Source of the DNA: Cercis canadensis
Lineage: Eukaryota; Streptophyta; Magnoliopsida; Fabales; Fabaceae
Direction: 5' to 3'
Assembly: GCA_003255065.1 (NCBI GenBank)
Contig: QAOA01005126.1
Coordinates: forward strand, 124,608 to 188,607
DNA length: 64,000 nt
Shown: positions 37,301-47,656 of the stretch, in pieces
Position numbering within the stretch: the first letter of the stretch is position 1
How the letters are laid out: each line of letters begins with the position of its first letter
Made by a program: the position numbers and the translations under genes
The notes under the pieces: model-generated
Seen by the model: the letters and a program-made list of their open reading frames with translations, nothing else
Database searches by the model: none
What the model was told of the DNA's origin: nothing

Positions 37301-40300
37301 GATGTATAATCATTCTAGAACAAGAAGGAAGGAAAGAGCTTATGGAAGAACAATTATACTCCAAGTAACACAAGGATAAAAGATTCTCTGATGGATGATA
37401 AACCCGTTGACTTCATTCTTTGGTTCAGAAGGCTTTAAACATACAAATACAAATGAAGAATACACTGAACTGTTCTATGGCCACCACTCTATGGAAAATT
37501 TTTTTGGTCCTTTACTCTTTTTTGGTGCGTGTCTTGGAGCAATGTTTGTTGATTTGCTTTAGAGGTTTTGGGAGGAATGAAAATGCTGAAGTTTTGTGGA
37601 GCTATGCAGTTTTTGCAATCATTTGGTGTATTTGGCTGGAGCATAATGGTCATATTTTTAAGAATACTAGGTTGACTATAGAGCTGATATTGGATGGAGT
37701 TGTTCATATGGCCTCTCCTTGTTACACTGCCCATGGTCCTCTTAAAGGGGTTCCTCTTTCAGATATGGATAGGAATATGACGGCTTTATTGCACCATTGA
37801 GCTTTTGTAGTTTTGCCTGTTTTCTTTTTCTTTTGCCTTATTTCCAGGAGGAATCCTTATCCTCCTATAATTTTATAATTCTTATTTCCTTTCCTTGATA
37901 ATATTTCTTCTTCTTCTATTAAAAAAAAAAGAATACTCCAATGTTTCTAATAGAGAATTCTTGTGTGCATCAGATTCAGCTGATTAGAATTACTAATGAA
38001 AAGATAATTAACAATGCACAGATTTTAATATAAATTTTTTTTTGAAAAAGGCATAATCAGTGGTATTATGGCCAACTACTGAGGCAAAACATGAAAACAT
38101 TTTTTTTTCCACAACTGGAGGGCATTGGTGTATTGGTATTTTCCACTTGCCATTTTCCGTTTGTTTTTCTAGGGGGATAGTATCTTCTAAGTGTGTACTC
38201 CTCCTTTCCTCCTTTTCATTGAGAATTAGTGGAAATATAACCTTGGCAAATTCCACTTGGTCCTTGAACTATATTGAACTGTAATAGATAATGAATTTTT
38301 GGTTGCTTGTTTAACATATTTTAGTTTTACCATACCACACTGCTCAATCAGGCCTTAGTCTTCATAAAGTCCCTCTTTTCACTTCTGCCTTTCTCTAACT
38401 CTGATTGTTGTTTTCACTGTTATAATAGCTTAGATCATTCATTTTCTTCTCTTTTTTACTATGGTTTCAGCAGTATTCTACAGTGGTCAGAAAATTAGAT
38501 TGCTGGAAAAAAACAATGGCAGCATTAAATTTTAAAATTTCTTTCAGCCGGTCTCAGAATATAAAATTGGAAAAGAAATGGGCCAAGGAAGAGGATAAAT
38601 TTCAGGAAAAGAACTAAACAGGCAAGTCTAAGATAAGAATCCAAGACTTTTGTAGCAATGTTATGAGTTTTGAGGTTACTTTAACCTGATCCAAGATACT
38701 ATTGATCAGAGAAAAGTAACACCTGCCCATGGAATCACTTCTGCCACATTCATGATTAAGCAAACATACAATCATGCCATTCTGATTTGCCAATACAGTG
38801 GCCAGGCATGTAAATGACAATTAAATATAAACATCATATCTCAATTCTCAACTATATGTAACATTCAGCACAATCGCATACTGAATCTGTACTAGCTTCA
38901 AAACTTGTTCCAGAAAAAAAATACAAAAAAACAAAAATAGCACAAACCTTTGATCCCCTACAGAAATCTGGATTTGAAAACCATGTCTCATCAACTACTA
39001 CTTCAGGGGTTCGAGGCATTCCATTATATGCAACTGCAGCAACAGAAGATGTTAAAACAACTCGCTTCACAGAAGGCCATTTTGCACATGATTTAAGAAC
39101 ATTAAGAGTTCCCTTCAATGCTGGATCAATTAATTCAACCTGAAATGAGGAAAGCAACAGTTAAAATCTAGAAAGTACAAACCATTAATTTTTTGAAAGA
39201 CAGCAAAATGTTGATTTCTGCCCTTGATTGATAGGTTTCATAAAAATGCCTAAGCATCTCATCATAAAATACTCACAGGAATTTACCACTTTCTTTGCCA
39301 GTCAGCAATGCTTAAGAGATTACAGTCTACACTTTAATAACTATAAAGCCCACCAATTCATATGAAGATATGGTGTCAAAATTTTAAAGTATGAGCCTGA
39401 TAGGTGAAGGCTATGATGAAGTCACTTTAATGCTTCTACAGTAGAAAATCAACAAATAAAGAATGGGACCAACCTGTGGGTCTTTCACATCATGATAAAA
39501 AGGGGATGCAGTATGAAAGACACCTTCACACCCCTCAACAATAGAGTCAAAGGAACCTTCTTCTAGGAGATTTGCCTTAAATAAGTGCAATCTGTCCTTT
39601 GCACCTTCAAGTTCAAGTAGGTGCTTTACCTTTTTTGGATCATCTGCAGAGAGTTAGAAACAATTATATATCTATCATTCAAACCATGGGCATATAAATT
39701 TTTTATTAAAAAAAAGTAGCATAGAAGAAGCAAGTAAATAGCATCGACTTTTCTATAATAGTTTAGAAAACACAATGGAATGGAATGTTTAGGCAATGTA
39801 ACGAAGGATCTAATCCATACACTTCCATGGATATACAATTATTTGCACTTACACCTTTGTATTAGTATATGTTATTGTTGAATTCCCATATATCCACTTT
39901 CATAATTAAAAGAGTAGTTTAAAATAAATAAAAATAAAATCAAAAGGACTATGGCCAGGATAACAATCACAACTCCATAGCAAAAGCGAATATCAGCACA
40001 ATATTAATACCACAGAACTTTTTAATTGGGTGCCAATACCTAAATACAAAAAGCAGGAGAGAAAGGCCTTTGAAAAGCATCCTAGATTGCTTGGTAACAG
40101 AAAAAAATAGAAGAAATGGAGAGTAGAGAAAGAAAACAATTGAAATATATAGACATGCACTGTATCTTAATACCCTGTCAACTTTTGCTCATTTCCTACA
40201 TTGCTCTCATTTTCATCTCTGCATCTTTGGATTAGATTATGGGCAAAATTGATTATGGGTAAAATTGGGTTTGGGGGGAATTGATTTTGGTAGAATTAAT

Positions 40301-41235
40301 GGTTATGTTTGGATAAGTTATTTAAAATTGATTTTGCAAGGTTACTTTTAGTTTAAATTGGGTAGAATTGAGCCAAAAGAAACTGAGTTGCTTCTCAAAA
40401 AACCTTGGTTTTGCGGATTACCAAGGCAAAATCAATTTTGCCTCATGGTTTGCCAAACATCTCAACATGGCTCAAAACTCAGTTTGGACACTACAGAATT
40501 GATTCTTCACTGTTCCCAAACATGCTCAAGTACACTTATAATCTTCATCTCTCCATGTATACCCTCTATGACCATTCCAATTTCATTGTATTATAAAATT
40601 CTCACTTTGGACCACCCTGGTCCAACCCTCCCCCACCCCACTAAAAAATAAAGTAAGTTATGGTTCATCCACTACAACTTTCCCCACCATTTCTCACACT
40701 GCTCACCCAGTTGAATCTAAGCCATCCCAAAATTTAAAAAAGAAATAAATAAAATAAAATAAACATAGTTTAAGTGGGTCCAGTTAAAACTATAAGATGT
40801 AGACTAAATTGGGATTCAAAGTTGTGGGGATATAACATAAATCAGTCCGTAATTTATCTCTTCTATCCCTCTTTCTCTCTTATTTTTCTTTCAGTTTAGC
40901 TGTTAATAACAAATTCCAATTAAATTGAAGAACAACTAGGTATGAGATAAACTGAGTTATGTATCTCTAACGCAAAAACCCTTAAATTGACTAGAAAGCA
41001 AAATTTAGATATAGAAAACAAGAAAATATGACAATTACCAAAATTGAAACCAAAAGAAACAGAATTTAGTTAAATTTAGGAAGAAAAGAAGGAAGGACAA
41101 TAAAGGGTACTCACTTGGGTCACGAACAGAGGCCTTGACAGTGTAACCACGATGAAGAAGAAGCTTCACAAGCCATGAAGCTATGTACCCAGAAGCACCA
41201 GTGACACACACCAGCTTTCCTGCGGCGCTGCTCAT
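31157..41235 (-). CDS. cinnamoyl-CoA reductase-like / phenylacetaldehyde reductase-like SDR, six exons
   Basis: Joining exons 41235-41115, 39643-39474, 39139-38948, 35392-35230, 34093-33907 and 31301-31157 gives 978 nt, an intact 325-residue protein with GT-AG introns and matching phases. Visible features: N-terminal NADPH-binding loop [11 protein letters not shown] (11-21) with Arg38 in VRDP; catalytic Ser in [10 protein letters not shown] (near 128-129); YxxxK at Tyr164/Lys168 in [26 protein letters not shown]-terminal [18 protein letters not shown]. It is an extended SDR of the CCR/DFR group. It lacks the KNWYCYGK signature of lignin CCR, and the sequence closely follows Arabidopsis AT5G19440 and phenylacetaldehyde reductases. 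It is therefore probably a cytosolic NADPH-dependent aldehyde reductase; the substrate is not determined by sequence. Length equals the family norm. Introns 3 and 5 are long (3.6 and 2.6 kb) and repeat-bearing. Confidence 0.93.
31302..33906 (-). other. intron 5 of the CCR-like gene
   Basis: A 2.6-kb intron. A long T-rich block (32990-33060) with a single N at 33036 splits sequence that may be an old LTR (about 32829-33250). Short frames inside have no family features. Confidence 0.7.
33907..34093 (-). CDS. CCR-like exon 5 (residues 216-277 plus 2 nt)
   Basis: The acceptor is GTTGCAG and the donor GATAA/GTAAGT. Encodes [20 protein letters not shown] and [15 protein letters not shown], the conserved C-terminal domain of the group. 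Confidence 0.93.
34094..35229 (-). other. intron 4 of the CCR-like gene
   Basis: A 1.1-kb AT-rich intron. It holds a CACACACACA run near 34207 and an AT-rich block (34240-34470) without visible transposon ends. Confidence 0.7.
35230..35392 (-). CDS. CCR-like exon 4 (residues 162-215 plus 1 nt)
   Basis: The acceptor is CTTTCAG and the donor AATG/GTAATAG. Contains the YxxxK catalytic pair ([17 protein letters not shown]) and the substrate-site strand [18 protein letters not shown]. Confidence 0.93.
35393..38947 (-). other. intron 3 of the CCR-like gene
   Basis: A 3.6-kb intron enlarged by at least one insertion: the LINE 3' fragment at 37464-37930 in antisense orientation to the gene. The rest is AT-rich without coding signal. 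Confidence 0.7.
37464..37930 (+). mobile_element. 5'-truncated LINE 3' end in intron 3, with poly(A)
   Basis: Codons carry [11 protein letters not shown] and [22 protein letters not shown], the C-terminal region downstream of RT in plant L1-type LINEs, with at least one frameshift. A stop follows at 37798-37800, then a 3' UTR and a 10-A tail at 37921-37930. AGAATAC occurs just before the 5' end (37457-37463) and at the tail (37930-37936), a candidate short target-site duplication. The + orientation is antisense to the host gene. Confidence 0.7.
38948..39139 (-). CDS. CCR-like exon 3 (residues 98-161)
   Basis: The acceptor is TTTCAG and the donor AAAG/GTTTGT. Encodes [20 protein letters not shown], the catalytic-Ser strand and [18 protein letters not shown]. 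Phase 0 on both sides. Confidence 0.93.
39474..39643 (-). CDS. CCR-like exon 2 (residues 41-97)
   Basis: The acceptor is CTCTGCAG and the donor CAG/GTTGGT. Reads [20 protein letters not shown], then [15 protein letters not shown], the conserved CCR-like block that closes the Rossmann fold. It was recovered from splice sites and has no long stand-alone ORF. Confidence 0.92.
39644..41114 (-). other. intron 1 of the CCR-like gene
   Basis: A 1.5-kb intron containing a MITE-like element (40304-40524) and, upstream of it, a short imperfect repeat (GATTATGGGCAAAATT / GATTATGGGTAAAATT) at 40237-40270. Confidence 0.7.
40304..40524. mobile_element. MITE-like element in intron 1
   Basis: The ends are inverted: TATGTTTGGATAAG on the left, and CTGTTCCCAAACATGC on the right, whose complement is GCATGTTTGGGAACAG. 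Internal palindrome GGCAAAATCAATTTTGCC at 40424-40441. About 220 bp, with no coding capacity. The target-site duplication is not clear. Confidence 0.45.
41115..41235 (-). CDS. CCR-like exon 1 (residues 1-40 plus 1 nt)
   Basis: The ATG at 41235 starts [20 protein letters not shown], the dinucleotide-binding motif. The exon ends CCCAA before GTGAGT. The ATG is preceded by a TATA box 58 bp upstream and is the only start in frame before the nucleotide-binding loop. Confidence 0.93.
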
Positions 41236-41292
41236 CTTCTTTCTCCTTCAGCCTCTGTTTTGAGTTTTGGCGAATGGAATGGTTCTTTCTTG

Positions 41293-41301
41293 CTATATAT
41301 A
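41293..41301 (-). promoter_or_regulatory. TATA box of the CCR-like gene
   Basis: TATATATAG on the minus strand, 58 bp upstream of the ATG. This predicts a short 5' UTR of roughly 25-30 nt. No other core element was identified. Confidence 0.6.
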
Positions 41302-41411
41302 CTGTTAGTGCTTAGTGCGTTCCTTTCGGTGTCACTGTCACTGGATCAAAATGTAAATACGACAATATGTGTCATCGTAAGAATAAGAGTTGCCAAAGAG
41401 GAAACGAAATG

Positions 41412-41665
41412 TTATTTGTATTTCTTTGCGAGAATTAGAACCTGACAAAAAAAAAACTAAATCAAAATTATTAAAATATTTCCTTTTTTATATGAATTAT
41501 TAAAATTTTCTAAGTATTATTTAGTTATTTTAGTTATATATATTTTACACATTAAAATTATTTGTATTTCTTTGTGAGAATTAGAATATGACAAAAAAAA
41601 TAAATTAAAATTATTAAAATATTTTTTGATATTGTTTAACTTATTTCGGTTATATAATTTTATTA
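41412..41665 (+). repeat. 146-bp tandem duplication upstream of the CCR-like gene
   Basis: TTATTTGTATTTCTTTGCGA at 41412 recurs at 41558 with diverged sequence following (GAATTAGAACCTGAC versus GAATTAGAATATGAC). No N separates the copies, so it is genuine. It lies 110 bp beyond the TATA box and may be part of the upstream regulatory region. Confidence 0.65.
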
Positions 41666-41867
41666 TATGTAAAATATGTAGTTATTTAGTTTAATATATT
41701 TTTATTATTTTTAAATATAAATAAAATAATCATATATATAAATAAAATAATTACATAATATTAAAAATAATTTAGTCATTTCGGCACCTGTTTGGAAAGC
41801 ATGTAACTTTCGCACCATTTGGTATGTTTGCACACTAATATACATACTCTAAGTCTATAAGACACAT

Positions 41868-42416
41868 ATCCATGATGTACACCGCTGCAAAGGTTGAGGT
41901 GGTACAACCTTAGCCATTAATTTGTGATGACTTATACTTTAACTTTATATAATTGTATACAAATGCACAATTAAGAAAAGGGAGTGGTTATTTTCATACC
42001 TTATTTTTTTGATGTTACATCATATTTAATGTCTAAATATGATATAAACTAAATTCTCTCATTCAATATGAAAAGTTTTATATATTGAATGAGATGTGAG
42101 GTAGGCTCATTTAAATAAATGATATCACTATTTTTTAGATTTAAATCTTGTCTTATCAAATGACGGGTAATTTTGCCTATATAATAAGTTTTTAATAAAT
42201 ATAGTGTGACATTAATAATAATGAGTATGAAAATAACAATTCTCTTAAAAAAATTTAAGTCTCTTAGATTATTTTGATGAACTTTAAGTTGATTGAATTG
42301 TACAATTTGTATGTAATTATGTATAATAATAAATAAGACGACGGGTGCCTAAGAATGAGTGGCAGAGATTATGCCACTTCAATTTTGTACTAGTATACAT
42401 CATGGAATATATATGT
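41868..42416. mobile_element. inverted-repeat element (outer MITE of a nest)
   Basis: ATATCCATGATGTACACCG on the left matches, inverted, TAGTATACATCATGGAATAT on the right. The arms continue inward (GTGGTACAACCTTAGCCA versus TGGCAGAGATTATGCCAC). The middle is filled by a second element at 41981-42246. Confidence 0.5.
41981..42246. mobile_element. inner MITE nested in the 41868-42416 element
   Basis: The left end GAGTGGTTATTTTCATACC and right end GAGTATGAAAATAACAATTC are inverted copies. Length about 265 bp, AT-rich, noncoding. Confidence 0.5.
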
Positions 42417-43700
42417 GTATTGTAGACTTTATCTAATCAAATTTAGTATTAAATTTTTAATTTTTCTATAAACCTTTAATATTATATTTATGTGCAAATA
42501 AAAATAAAATAAGAACATCTCTATAAATTTAACTACACAAAGAAGGAAAAATTTTAGCTCGATCGAAGTGCTCCTAATTATAAGGCTGGTCCCCTCATTT
42601 CAAGATTCGGATTGAATATACAATTTAACTATGAGTTATTTTTCATTCAATTTTAGTAAAAAATGGAAAAAAAAAATTAAAATAGAAATGGCATAATTTG
42701 GAGAATGATATGTTGGTATTATCTTCTTCCTTCTTAATATAACATGGCAGGAACAAAAATAAAGTGTGATTCTAAAAAGGCAACCCGGCTTGAGTTGAAT
42801 TTTAGTTTTTGGAAGTTTATGATACAAGCATTGAACCTAAAACAAAAGTATGCGTACCAAAATGGTGTTTGGCAGCTTCCACAAAGTCTTCAGACTGATT
42901 GAAGCTAAAACAGAAAAGTCTGTGTACCAAACAAAAAGTCTTTAGATACTTTCTTGGCAATGGAAAATAGACTAAAAATTTGGTCTTAATTTTGCGAGTT
43001 ATTCAAATGTAATTATTAAAATAAAATTATAATGATCATATATTTACTTAAAAGTGAATATAATACATTGAACCTAACAAATATAGATGACATACTCTCA
43101 TTTGCTAGTCAAAATGAGCTCGTTGAATTGATAAGAATCGAAACATTTCATTTAGAAGACTTAAATTCAAATTTTACTACTAACAACTCCTTTTTATTGT
43201 GCAATATGTAACTATGGTCAAAACACTTGTCAAAACATATAGCATACACTGACCTTAGAATGATATAATCTCCCCTTACTCTAAACTTTAGCTCCCATTT
43301 GCTATTTTTACTAATTAAAAAAATAAAAATAACTCTCTTTATTCTCTTCCTCTTGGATTCGAACGAAGGAATCAAAGCCGTCTTGCAGCGGATCCCTTCA
43401 TCATCCTGTCCAATAAAAATCAAAGCACTGTATTTGCTTTCCTCCTTAAATTCTAGAAGTACTTTCTATTATTATCTAGTAGTTGGAACTTGGAAGCATT
43501 AGAATCAACCTTTTTCTTATTTCCTACGTTTGGAATCCATATTTTGCAATTTCTTGTCTTTGTATTCAAATCCACCACCCATTTGTGTACTCTAACACTA
43601 ATTTTAATCATGAAGCAGAATATAATCACCTCTGATGTCTTGTTGGCAGCGGTGGTATTTGGATTCCATTTAATTATAATAATAAAAAAAATGGAGATTC
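42417..43700. other. AT-rich intergenic sequence
   Basis: No gene or clear repeat boundary is seen. Short frames lack family features. Confidence 0.4.
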
Positions 43701-43885
43701 TATGATACTACATAAATATGTCATACTACACTGACGTGACAATCATACGTAATTTTTATATTTTATTGAATATAAATATAATTTATTTTATTTTTTCAAA
43801 TAAATTTAAAAACAGTTAATTTGTACATGTGTCATTTTCATATTGGCTAATCTCATGTAGTATGACATACTACATAAATATGAAA
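43701..43885 (-). mobile_element. MITE, copy B (opposite orientation to copy A)
   Basis: TATGATACTACATAAATATG ... GTAGTATGACATACTACATA is the inverse of the element at 20439-20610, including the AT-rich body (TTTTATATTTTATTGAATAT). About 180 bp, noncoding. Confidence 0.6.
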
Positions 43886-43921
43886 AATATCTAAGAAACC
43901 TCCTAAAAAAAATAAAAGACA

Positions 43922-43996
43922 CAGACACTAGTTTAACAGGATTAATGTTTGTGGAGCANCAGACACTAGTTTTACAGGATTAACGTTTGTGGAGCA
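43922..43996. other. single-N contig join with 37-bp duplicated flank
   Basis: Bases 43922-43958 and 43960-43996 match except for two or three substitutions and abut the N at 43959. Confidence 0.8.
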
Positions 43997-44095
43997 AGTT
44001 ACTAAAAAGTTAGACACGTGTTAAGCTCTAATTCATTGCCATTAGAAATTAAAGTCCATTTGCGGTGGACCAAATAAAAATCTTTATTACAATCT

Positions 44096-44959
44096 AGGCT
44101 TATTAGCAGTTTTGGTCTCCCTATTTTACCGAGTCCTATGAGTCTGTCTTTCATTTTTAAAACTCAACGATTTGGTTCCTGTATTTTAGTAAGTTTGGTA
44201 GTTTTAATCTTCCTGTTAGTCAACCTTATGGCATACTGATGTGGCACAAATAAATTAATTTTTTTATTATTATCATGCTAATGTGGCATAGAGAAAGTAT
44301 TTTTTTATTGTTAAATAATTATTTAAGCATAATTAAGTCATAATTAACATAAAAATAAATTTTTATTGTTAAATAATCATTTTAATTTTTTTTTTCACAA
44401 AACTCACGCAAATAAAATCATTTTTAGATCAAGTAAAACATTTAAAAAAAATTCAGATTTTTTTAAATTAAGTCTATAAAAGATTCTACCAAAATTTTAG
44501 ATTTTTTCACAAAGTTCAAACTATCAAAAAAATTTCAGATTAAATAATCTTATCTGAAATTTTTGATAGAATCTCTTATGAACTTAATTTGAAAAAATAT
44601 AGAATTTTGTTACATCTCTTACTTGATCTAATTTTTTTTTATTTGCTTGAATATTGTAAAAAAAAATTTAAAATGGTTATTTAACAATAAAAAAATTATT
44701 TTTATATTAATTATGACTTAATTATGCTTAAATGACATTTAAAAATTAAAAAATAATTTCTCTATGCCACATCATCAACATAATAACAATAAAAAATTAA
44801 TTTATTTATCTCATGTCAGCATATTGTTAAGTTGATTAACATGAAGACTAAAACTGTCAAACTCACTAAAATACAAGGACCAAATCGTTGAGTTTTAAAA
44901 ATGGGCGACTGACTCGTAGGACTCGGTAAAGCAAGGAGACCAAAACTATCAATAAGCCT
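44096..44959. mobile_element. 864-bp foldback element with arms of about 400 bp
   Basis: The left end AGGCTTATTAGCAGTTTTGG is inverted at the right end (CCAAAACTATCAATAAGCCT). The arms continue through CCGAGTCCTA, CTCAACGATTTGGTCC, TATGCCACATCA and TTATGACTTAATTATGC almost to the centre. The target-site duplication is ACAATCT (44089-44095 and 44960-44966). The uninterrupted site is preserved at 45824-45830 in a paralogous segment, which fixes both borders. No ORF; the family is not assigned. Confidence 0.82.
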
Positions 44960-45250
44960 ACAATCTATTATAGATTGTCTTTATATTACCACATTTTTAA
45001 AATATCAAATTTCATAATTACATGTTCTATAAGAGAATAAATTCATTACATATTTTGTTGTTTTCTAAAAAAATAAAAAAGCTTTAATTTCTCTTTTGCT
45101 ATATACCATCTTTATGCAACTTCTATTTTAATTTTTCATGGCAATTGAAGTGACTACAAAATAAGGGCACCACCAATACACACACAAAAAACAAAAAGAA
45201 AACAAAAAACGGACGGCAGCTTTAATCAACTTCTATTTATATAGATGATT
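44960..45250 (+). repeat. segmental duplication, copy A
   Basis: Shares with 45824-46043 the blocks CTATTATAGATTGTCTTTA, ACAAAATAAGGGCACCA and TTCTATTTATATAGATGATT in the same order. The copies are diverged, with AT-rich indels between blocks. Confidence 0.65.
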
Positions 45251-45823
45251 ACACTTCTATTTTTGTAGTTAAAAGGTTAACTTAAACAGAAGAATCACTT
45301 AATTCTAGTCAATGCCGTCAAATGAAGAGGCGTATAACTTTTTTAGTGAAAATAGGATCCGGGTAGGTTGTAGGGCTGAGTGTAATTTACTCTATAATTT
45401 AAGTATGATACCTATATGAAGAATTGGGTTCATGTGTTCATTTCTCAATGTATTGTGTATCAAGAATTAATTTAGAAGGATTCAATCTTCTCACTCTGTT
45501 AGGTGGGCTGGAAGCGTAAAAAAAAATATAGGTCCATTTACACCTTTTGTTAAAATTTCAATTTAATTGAGAAAGTGAAAGCAGAAGAATTTGATCTTCT
45601 AACTGTTTGGTCAAAGAGATTTTGATATAATGTCAAAAACCAATTCAACCAAAAAACTTAAATTATTAGGTGTAGGCCCAAAAATAAATTTATATAACAT
45701 TGTGTTCACATTTTTTTTTAAAAAATAAAATAAATGATAATAGATTTTAGCTTTGATTATGCAATACCCGCTGAGATAATTGAAAGAAGAAAGAAAAGAA
45801 AAGAATAAATCATGTACATTATT
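45251..45823. other. spacer between the two duplicated segments
   Basis: No gene, domain or inverted repeat was recognised. Confidence 0.4.
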
Positions 45824-46043
45824 ACAATCTATTATAGATTGTCTTTACTATCACATTTTAAAATGTCAAATTTTGTTGATTAATACTCAAATTATTATTA
45901 TGACTTATAGGTTTCACGTTCAAATAAAATGAGACATGACAATTAAAGTGAATACAAAATAAGGGCACCAACACATGAAAAAGAAAAAAGGATGGCACCT
46001 TTAATTAATTTCTATTTATATAGATGATTAGTTGATTACACTT
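45824..46043 (+). repeat. segmental duplication, copy B (carries the empty foldback site)
   Basis: ATTACAATCTATTATAGATTG is continuous here, whereas copy A is interrupted by the foldback after ACAATCT. The copy ends at a 63-bp false duplication around the N at 46044 (45981-46043 versus 46045-46107). Confidence 0.65.
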
Positions 46044-46107
46044 NAAGAAAATAGGATGGCACCTTTAATTAATTTCTATTTATATAGATGATTAGTTGAT
46101 TACACTT
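45981..46107. other. single-N contig join with 63-bp duplicated flank
   Basis: Equal-length near-identical blocks abut the N at 46044; likely unmerged contig ends. Confidence 0.8.
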
Positions 46108-46291
46108 TTTTTCACCGTTTGTTCCCTTTCTCATCAATATTACAGCTGCAATAAACCAACATACTGCATATATACACCAAAGGAAGGAACCATTTTTTTT
46201 TTTTTTTTTTGGTAAAACTAGAATTCAATTAAACCGGATAGAGTAGCTTACAACCAAATAAAAACGTAAGAGAGCCTCACTAATAGCCAAG

Positions 46292-46507
46292 TCAGTCAGC
46301 CGAGGACTCTTCAAAACCAACAGAGCTTACGAGTCTAGGAAGAGACCTCCCAGAATCAAAATAGATTACATTCCTAACAAAAGGGGGAGGGGAATCACAA
46401 GTTTCCAACTGGCTATTTAAGTTGTGAGCTGCTTTAGCCATTGCATCTGCACCTCCATTGGCTTCTCTAAAGACATGTTTCCAACTAGAATAGGGAATCC
46501 CCTTCAA
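46292..46507 (-). pseudogene. LINE RNase H C-terminal frame
   Basis: A 71-residue open stretch with SWKHVFREANGGADAMAKAA, the final helix and conserved Asp of the plant LINE RNase H (RVT_3) domain. The upstream half (around 46800-46520) continues in the same protein but is split by stops. Confidence 0.8.
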
Positions 46508-47386
46508 TAGTTCCCTGCATTATTCAACCAAAGGATCATAACGGTGGTTAGAATTGTGATTGTCCCTGAAAGTATTTAAAACAAATGTAGAGTCAACTTC
46601 AATATAAAGTTTCGTAATTCCCAGCTGGGAAGCAAGGCTAATGCCATCAAAAACTGCCCACAGTTCTACTAGATTTGGAGACCCAAACCCTGTTTTCTTA
46701 GAGAAACCCGAGACCTATTCTCCCTTGTTGTTTCTAATGATCCCTCCTGCCCCTAACAGACTCGGATTTCCTAGGGCTGAGCCATCTGTGTTTAACTTAA
46801 AATATTCAGAAGGTCTTGCCACCTGATATGAACCCCATGTCTTTGGTTGTGCAAAGAGGCTTTGGAGTTAAGAAAGAAATATTCCGAGGCTCTTCCCAGA
46901 GCAAAGGAGAAAATTTTTGAGGCTGCAAAAGGCTGGTTTTCAAACACCCACTGATTTCTATGATGCCAAATACTCCAAAAGTATATGCAAAAATAGTCCC
47001 TACATAGATTCTAGCAGCGGATACTGCAGAATTCATGCAGTTTGACTTAAACCAGTGGTGCAATCACCTGGGTCTGGATCCGGATCCGGCAGAAGATGAA
47101 TATTATTCCATATGGGAGATACAACAGGACATTCCTTGAAGAGGTGAAAACAGGTTTCAGGTTGGGAGTTGCACAAGGGACATAGAAGCGAAAGAATGAT
47201 TTTTCTAGAGGAGAGCAAGGCTTTACAAGGAAGTTTTTCTAGGTAAGTTAATCACAAGAAAGCATGAATAAGAGGATGGCAATTAATTTTCCACACCCAA
47301 TTTGGGATTGGAGACAACAGAGACAAGAAACTAGGGTTAAACATGCAATATTCACTAGAGAGGTTGAAGTTTCCTTGTCTTTCTCC

Positions 47387-47656
47387 TCACCAAAAGAAGG
47401 AATCATCTCTTGAACTTGAAAGAGAACGAGGGCAGGCATTTATGTTCTCAATCAGGATTGGAGGGAGTATAAAGGGGAGTGATTCAAGATTCCAATCCCT
47501 ATTTGGAGACAAGTAAATTGCCACCACTTTCTGTTCTTCAAGTCTCGAAAGTGGTCCCTCTATCAATTGATGAAGACTACCCAAATCCAACCACTTATCT
47601 GACCAAAACCGGATTCCTTGGCCATTTCTTATCCACCATTTTTTGCCTTTTTTCAA
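47387..47656 (-). pseudogene. LINE segment between RT and zf-RVT
   Basis: A 89-residue frame including WWIRNGQGIRFWSDKWLDLG and LPPILIENINACPRSLSSSR, a block found in plant LINE ORF2 proteins just before zf-RVT. Confidence 0.78.

Noticed and set aside
31157..41235. Lignin-specific cinnamoyl-CoA reductase
   Set aside because: The substrate signature KNWYCYGK is absent (MWYVLSKT instead), so the broader CCR-like or phenylacetaldehyde reductase label is safer.
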